Below, one piece after another: positions 63,517 through 64,000 of a stretch of DNA of 64,000 nucleotides. The position numbers and the translations under genes are program-made. The stretch comes from Methylobacterium frigidaeris (GTDB lineage: Bacteria; Pseudomonadota; Alphaproteobacteria; Rhizobiales; Beijerinckiaceae): NCBI RefSeq assembly GCF_022179185.1, contig NZ_BPQJ01000011.1, forward strand, positions 1-64,000, given 5' to 3'. Within the stretch, counting starts at the first letter, position 1, and every line of letters starts with the position of its first letter. A model generated the notes under the pieces. The model saw nothing but the letters and a program-made list of their open reading frames with translations. It ran no database searches and was not told where the DNA came from.

Positions 63517-64000
63517 CTACCACCACCCCCGCCGGATCGCCCCGGTCTCGCCGAAATAGTCCGGCGCCGGCTGCACCGAAACCGGTTCCCCGGGCTCGGT
63601 CGCGGTGGCGACCGGGCGGCGCGGGGCCGGCCGGGGCGCGGCCTGCTGCTGGGCGAGATCGCGGTGGGGGCGCGGGGCCGCGCCGGGAACCGCGCCCGGC
63701 GTCGCGGGGGGTTTGGGCGTCGCGACCTTCGGCTTGTGGCCGGCCTCGGGCGGCAGCGCCTCGGTCGAGAGGCCGAGCGCCACCTTCACCCGGGCATTGA
63801 CGCCATAGAGGTCGGGCAGGCTGCGCAAGCCCCCGGTCGAATCCGCTTCCAGGGTGAAGTAGGCAAGGTGGACCGGCAGCTTCTCGGGCAGCATCACGGT
63901 GCGTTCGCCCTTGCCGATCAGCTTCTGCAGGCGCTCGGTGGGCCAGTGCGGCCCGAGCACCACCTGGGCGAAGCGGAACGGATCGTCGACGCGCACGCAG
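63517..64000 (-). CDS. L,D-transpeptidase YcbB-like, C-terminal part (5' end outside window)
   Basis: The visible 161 codons start with the catalytic Cys (TGC, 63997-63999) and CVRVDDPFRFAQVVL, then VMLPEKLPVHLAYFTLEAD and LPDLYGVNARVKVALGL, which match the end of YcbB/LdtD-type L,D-transpeptidases. A Pro/Ala/Arg-rich tail of about 75 residues follows. The rest of the gene lies past the right edge. Tail length is longer than in E. coli LdtD. Confidence 0.85.
   Translation of the reverse strand, partial: CVRVDDPFRFAQVVLGPHWPTERLQKLIGKGERTVMLPEKLPVHLAYFTLEADSTGGLRSLPDLYGVNARVKVALGLSTEALPPEAGHKPKVATPKPPATPGAVPGAAPRPHRDLAQQQAAPRPAPRRPVATATEPGEPVSVQPAPDYFGETGAIRRGWW

Overview
The window is GC-rich chromosomal DNA from an alphaproteobacterium of the order Hyphomicrobiales (Rhizobiales), most likely Methylobacterium or a close relative. 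The pointers are a divK-pleD pair, the cell-cycle regulator gcrA, an EipB (DUF1849) envelope protein, DUF3572, DUF4864 and DUF882 proteins, an orphan lpxC, and a cytochrome c maturation block ccmC-ccmD-ccmG. Coding density is high. Many same-strand gene pairs overlap by 4 bases (GTGA or ATGA), so translational coupling is common. I found no tRNA, rRNA, CRISPR array or prophage.

Layout. 1-830: 3' end of tuf, its terminator, and a 313-bp internally deleted IS3-family remnant. 0.9-7 kb: divK-pleD, divergent DUF3572-dinB, eipB, gcrA, then about 700 bp without a convincing gene. 7-13 kb: dapF-mtaB, a secreted GyrI-like protein, ccmCDG, DUF1328 and a GNAT acetyltransferase. 13-24 kb: a 7TM GGDEF/EAL protein, an LpxC with an unusual middle segment, a compound palindromic repeat, thrC-M16 peptidase, a DUF4864 protein, pyk and conserved hypotheticals. 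24-31 kb: a four-gene minus-strand cluster (DoxX, cupin, SMP-30 lactonase, double VOC protein) divergent from a GMC oxidoreductase, then an M20 peptidase. 31-37 kb: a thioesterase, YkgJ, hemW, LpoA-like lipoprotein, rsmI-yraN and a single-domain response regulator. 37-44 kb: a YehZ/Y/W-type ABC transporter without its ATPase gene, an M3 peptidase, an extensin-like protein and an L,D-transpeptidase. 44-49.6 kb: gyrA, arsC, an MFS transporter and a DUF2934 protein. 49.8-57.3 kb: a complete alternative chemosensory operon. 57.5-64 kb: DUF882, a cyclic-nucleotide-binding membrane protein, a minus-strand response regulator-CheC-LOV kinase operon, and the start of another L,D-transpeptidase (YcbB type).

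The most notable system is the chemosensory operon. Its receptor has no membrane segment and carries two separate signalling hairpin tips in one chain, an arrangement like the double-signalling-domain receptor DosM of Vibrio cholerae cytoplasmic arrays. The next gene encodes a protein with three CheW domains in tandem. CheB, CheR, CheA and a small STAS-like protein follow. There is no CheY or CheD in the operon. A CheC phosphatase, a stand-alone receiver and a LOV-domain (blue-light) hybrid kinase lie a few kilobases away on the other strand, and a functional link between the two groups is possible but unproven.

Smaller structures worth attention are a chain of three micro-ORFs joined by ATGA stop/start overlaps between two ABC-transporter genes, several families of intergenic palindromes, and tandem repeats running into the stop codons of dinB and a secreted-protein gene.
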